Origin: an uncultured Oscillospiraceae bacterium
GTDB lineage: Bacteria > Bacillota > Clostridia > Oscillospirales > Oscillospiraceae
Assembly (NCBI GenBank): GCA_900756575.1
Contig: CAAEKQ010000169.1
Coordinates: forward strand, 1-6,179
DNA length: 6,179 nt
Direction of reading: 5' to 3'
Shown: piece by piece, positions 5,569 through 6,179 of the stretch
Numbering within the stretch: position 1 is the stretch's first letter
How the letters are laid out: every line of letters begins with the position of its first letter
Translations under genes and position numbers: made by a program
Notes under the pieces: generated by a model
Seen by the model: the letters and a program-made list of their open reading frames with translations, nothing else
The model's database searches: none
What the model was told of the DNA's origin: nothing

Positions 5569-5649
5569 GCGTTCTTTTGATGAGGATATTCTAGCACACG
5601 TGCGGATAATGTCAAAAGATTTTTATCATTTAATTGGAGGAGACAGAAT
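5569..5649 (+). promoter_or_regulatory. Structured 5' leader of rplM (possible L13 autoregulatory leader)
   Basis: TCTTTTGA (5573-5580) pairs perfectly with TCAAAAGA (5612-5619), closing a 31-base inner region that contains a smaller hairpin (GCA-CACG-TGC, 5594-5603). A T-run follows at 5620-5624, and GGAGG at 5636-5640 is the rplM ribosome binding site. Firmicutes are known to carry an L13 leader motif upstream of rplM that is thought to bind L13. Location and overall shape fit, but I matched no consensus base by base. Part of the signal is shared with the - strand promoter. Confidence 0.45.
5588..5615 (-). promoter_or_regulatory. Opposing sigma-A promoter, probably for the ttcA-like gene
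   Basis: On the - strand TTGACA (5615-5610) and TAGAAT (5593-5588) are separated by 16 bases, again with an extended TGC just before the -10. The start site would be near 5581, giving a leader of about 160 bases that runs back across the rplM promoter before reaching the GGAGG of the ttcA-like gene. I saw no better promoter between 5422 and 5533, though that AT-rich stretch could hide one. Confidence 0.7.
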
Positions 5650-6081
5650 ATGTCCACTACTTTTGCAAAGAAGGAGACCGTTGAGCGCAAGTGGTATGTG
5701 ATCGACGCAGCAGGCAAGCCTCTGGGCCGCGTTGCTGTTCAGGCTGCTACCCTGCTCCGCGGCAAGCACAAGCCCACCTTTACCCCCAACGTTGACTGCG
5801 GCGATTTCGTTATCATTGTCAACGCTGCCAAGGCTGAGCTCACCGGCAAGAAGCTGGAGAAGAAGCTGTATCAGCACCACACCGGCTGGATCGGCAACCT
5901 GAAGGAAGTCAAGTACGCAACTCTGATGGCTGAGAAGCCCGAGTTCGCCATGGAGCTGGCCGTGAAGGGTATGCTCCCCAAGAATTCCATCGGCAGATCC
6001 TCCATGACCCGTCTGAAGGTTTACGCAGGCGCCGAGCACAAGAATGCCGCTCAGAAGCCTGAGCCTTGGACCGCGATTTAA
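5650..6081 (+). CDS. rplM: 50S ribosomal protein L13
   Basis: This 143-residue protein matches the full length of bacterial L13 (142 in E. coli). L13 binds 23S rRNA early in assembly of the large subunit. Recognisable blocks are RKWYVIDAAGKPLGRVA (13-29), LLRGKHKPTFTPNVDCGDFVIIVNA (35-59, with the universal KxxFTP and GDFVIIVN) and the C-terminal MLPKNSIGRSSMTRLKVYAG (107-126). GGAGG lies nine bases before the ATG. Codon choice shifts to AAG, CGT, GCT and CTG, as expected for a highly expressed gene and unlike the neighbours. rpsI follows 14 bases after the stop, the standard rplM-rpsI operon. A strong promoter and a structured leader precede it. Confidence 0.98.
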   Translation: MSTTFAKKETVERKWYVIDAAGKPLGRVAVQAATLLRGKHKPTFTPNVDCGDFVIIVNAAKAELTGKKLEKKLYQHHTGWIGNLKEVKYATLMAEKPEFAMELAVKGMLPKNSIGRSSMTRLKVYAGAEHKNAAQKPEPWTAI

Positions 6082-6095
6082 GGAGGTAACGACTA

Positions 6096-6179
6096 ATGTA
6101 CGAGAGCAAGAGACAGTATCAGTACGGCACCGGCAGACGTAAGTCCTCCGTGGCCCGGGTGCATCTGTTCCCCAACGGC
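6096..6179 (+). CDS. rpsI: 30S ribosomal protein S9, N-terminal part (cut by the window end)
   Basis: Only the first 28 codons are present; the complete protein is usually about 130 residues. S9 is a small-subunit protein whose C-terminal tail reaches the P site. The visible N-terminus contains the family signature YGTGRRKSSVARV (10-22). AAGGAGG (6080-6086) overlaps the rplM stop codon and lies nine bases before the ATG, so the two genes are on one transcript. The 3' end and terminator are outside the window. Confidence 0.97.
   Translation, partial: MYESKRQYQYGTGRRKSSVARVHLFPNG

Noticed and set aside
1..6179. CRISPR array, tRNA or rRNA genes, transposase or integrase
   Set aside because: I looked for regularly spaced repeats, cloverleaf-like segments, rRNA-like stretches and transposase motifs and saw none.

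Overview
The window looks like chromosomal DNA from a GC-rich, low-abundance-of-AT Firmicute, most likely a clostridial gut anaerobe of the Oscillospiraceae type. The grounds are strong AGGAGG-type ribosome binding sites throughout, the rplM-rpsI pair, a DegV/FakB protein, a TtcA-family protein of the short Firmicutes kind, and an oxygen-sensitive radical SAM/SPASM enzyme. This placement is inferred from gene content and style, not from a marker-gene search.

Layout, left to right. (1) Positions 1-182 hold no gene I can support; they contain a strong 13-bp hairpin (12-43) and a pyrimidine-rich tract (about 110-146). (2) Positions 183-2155 hold a two-gene, translationally coupled unit on the + strand: a predicted lipoprotein of unrecognised family and a radical SAM/SPASM maturase-like enzyme, joined by a TGATG stop/start overlap. 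This is the best candidate here for an undescribed system: an exported protein modified by its dedicated radical enzyme. (3) A bidirectional terminator (2139-2170) separates it from a convergent - strand pair: a DegV-family fatty-acid-binding protein (3706-2819) and an RluA-type pseudouridine synthase (2819-2169), coupled by TAATG. (4) A divergent promoter region (3707-3858) drives the DegV pair leftward and trmO, a tRNA m6t6A37 methyltransferase gene, rightward. (5) trmO converges on a TtcA-like tRNA thiolation gene (5421-4657). Between them lies a nested palindrome of about 129 bp (4537-4665) whose inverted-repeat ends supply the stop codons of both genes and whose centre is a bidirectional terminator. 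(6) Upstream of the ttcA-like gene are two near-mirror-image sigma-A promoters that face each other and overlap: one for rplM-rpsI (rightward) and one apparently for the ttcA-like gene (leftward). (7) The window ends with rplM (L13), preceded by a structured leader, and the first 28 codons of rpsI (S9).

Functionally the right two thirds are translation and RNA-modification housekeeping: pseudouridylation, m6t6A37 methylation, 2-thiocytidine and ribosomal proteins, with one lipid-metabolism gene. The left third is an accessory-looking radical SAM cassette.
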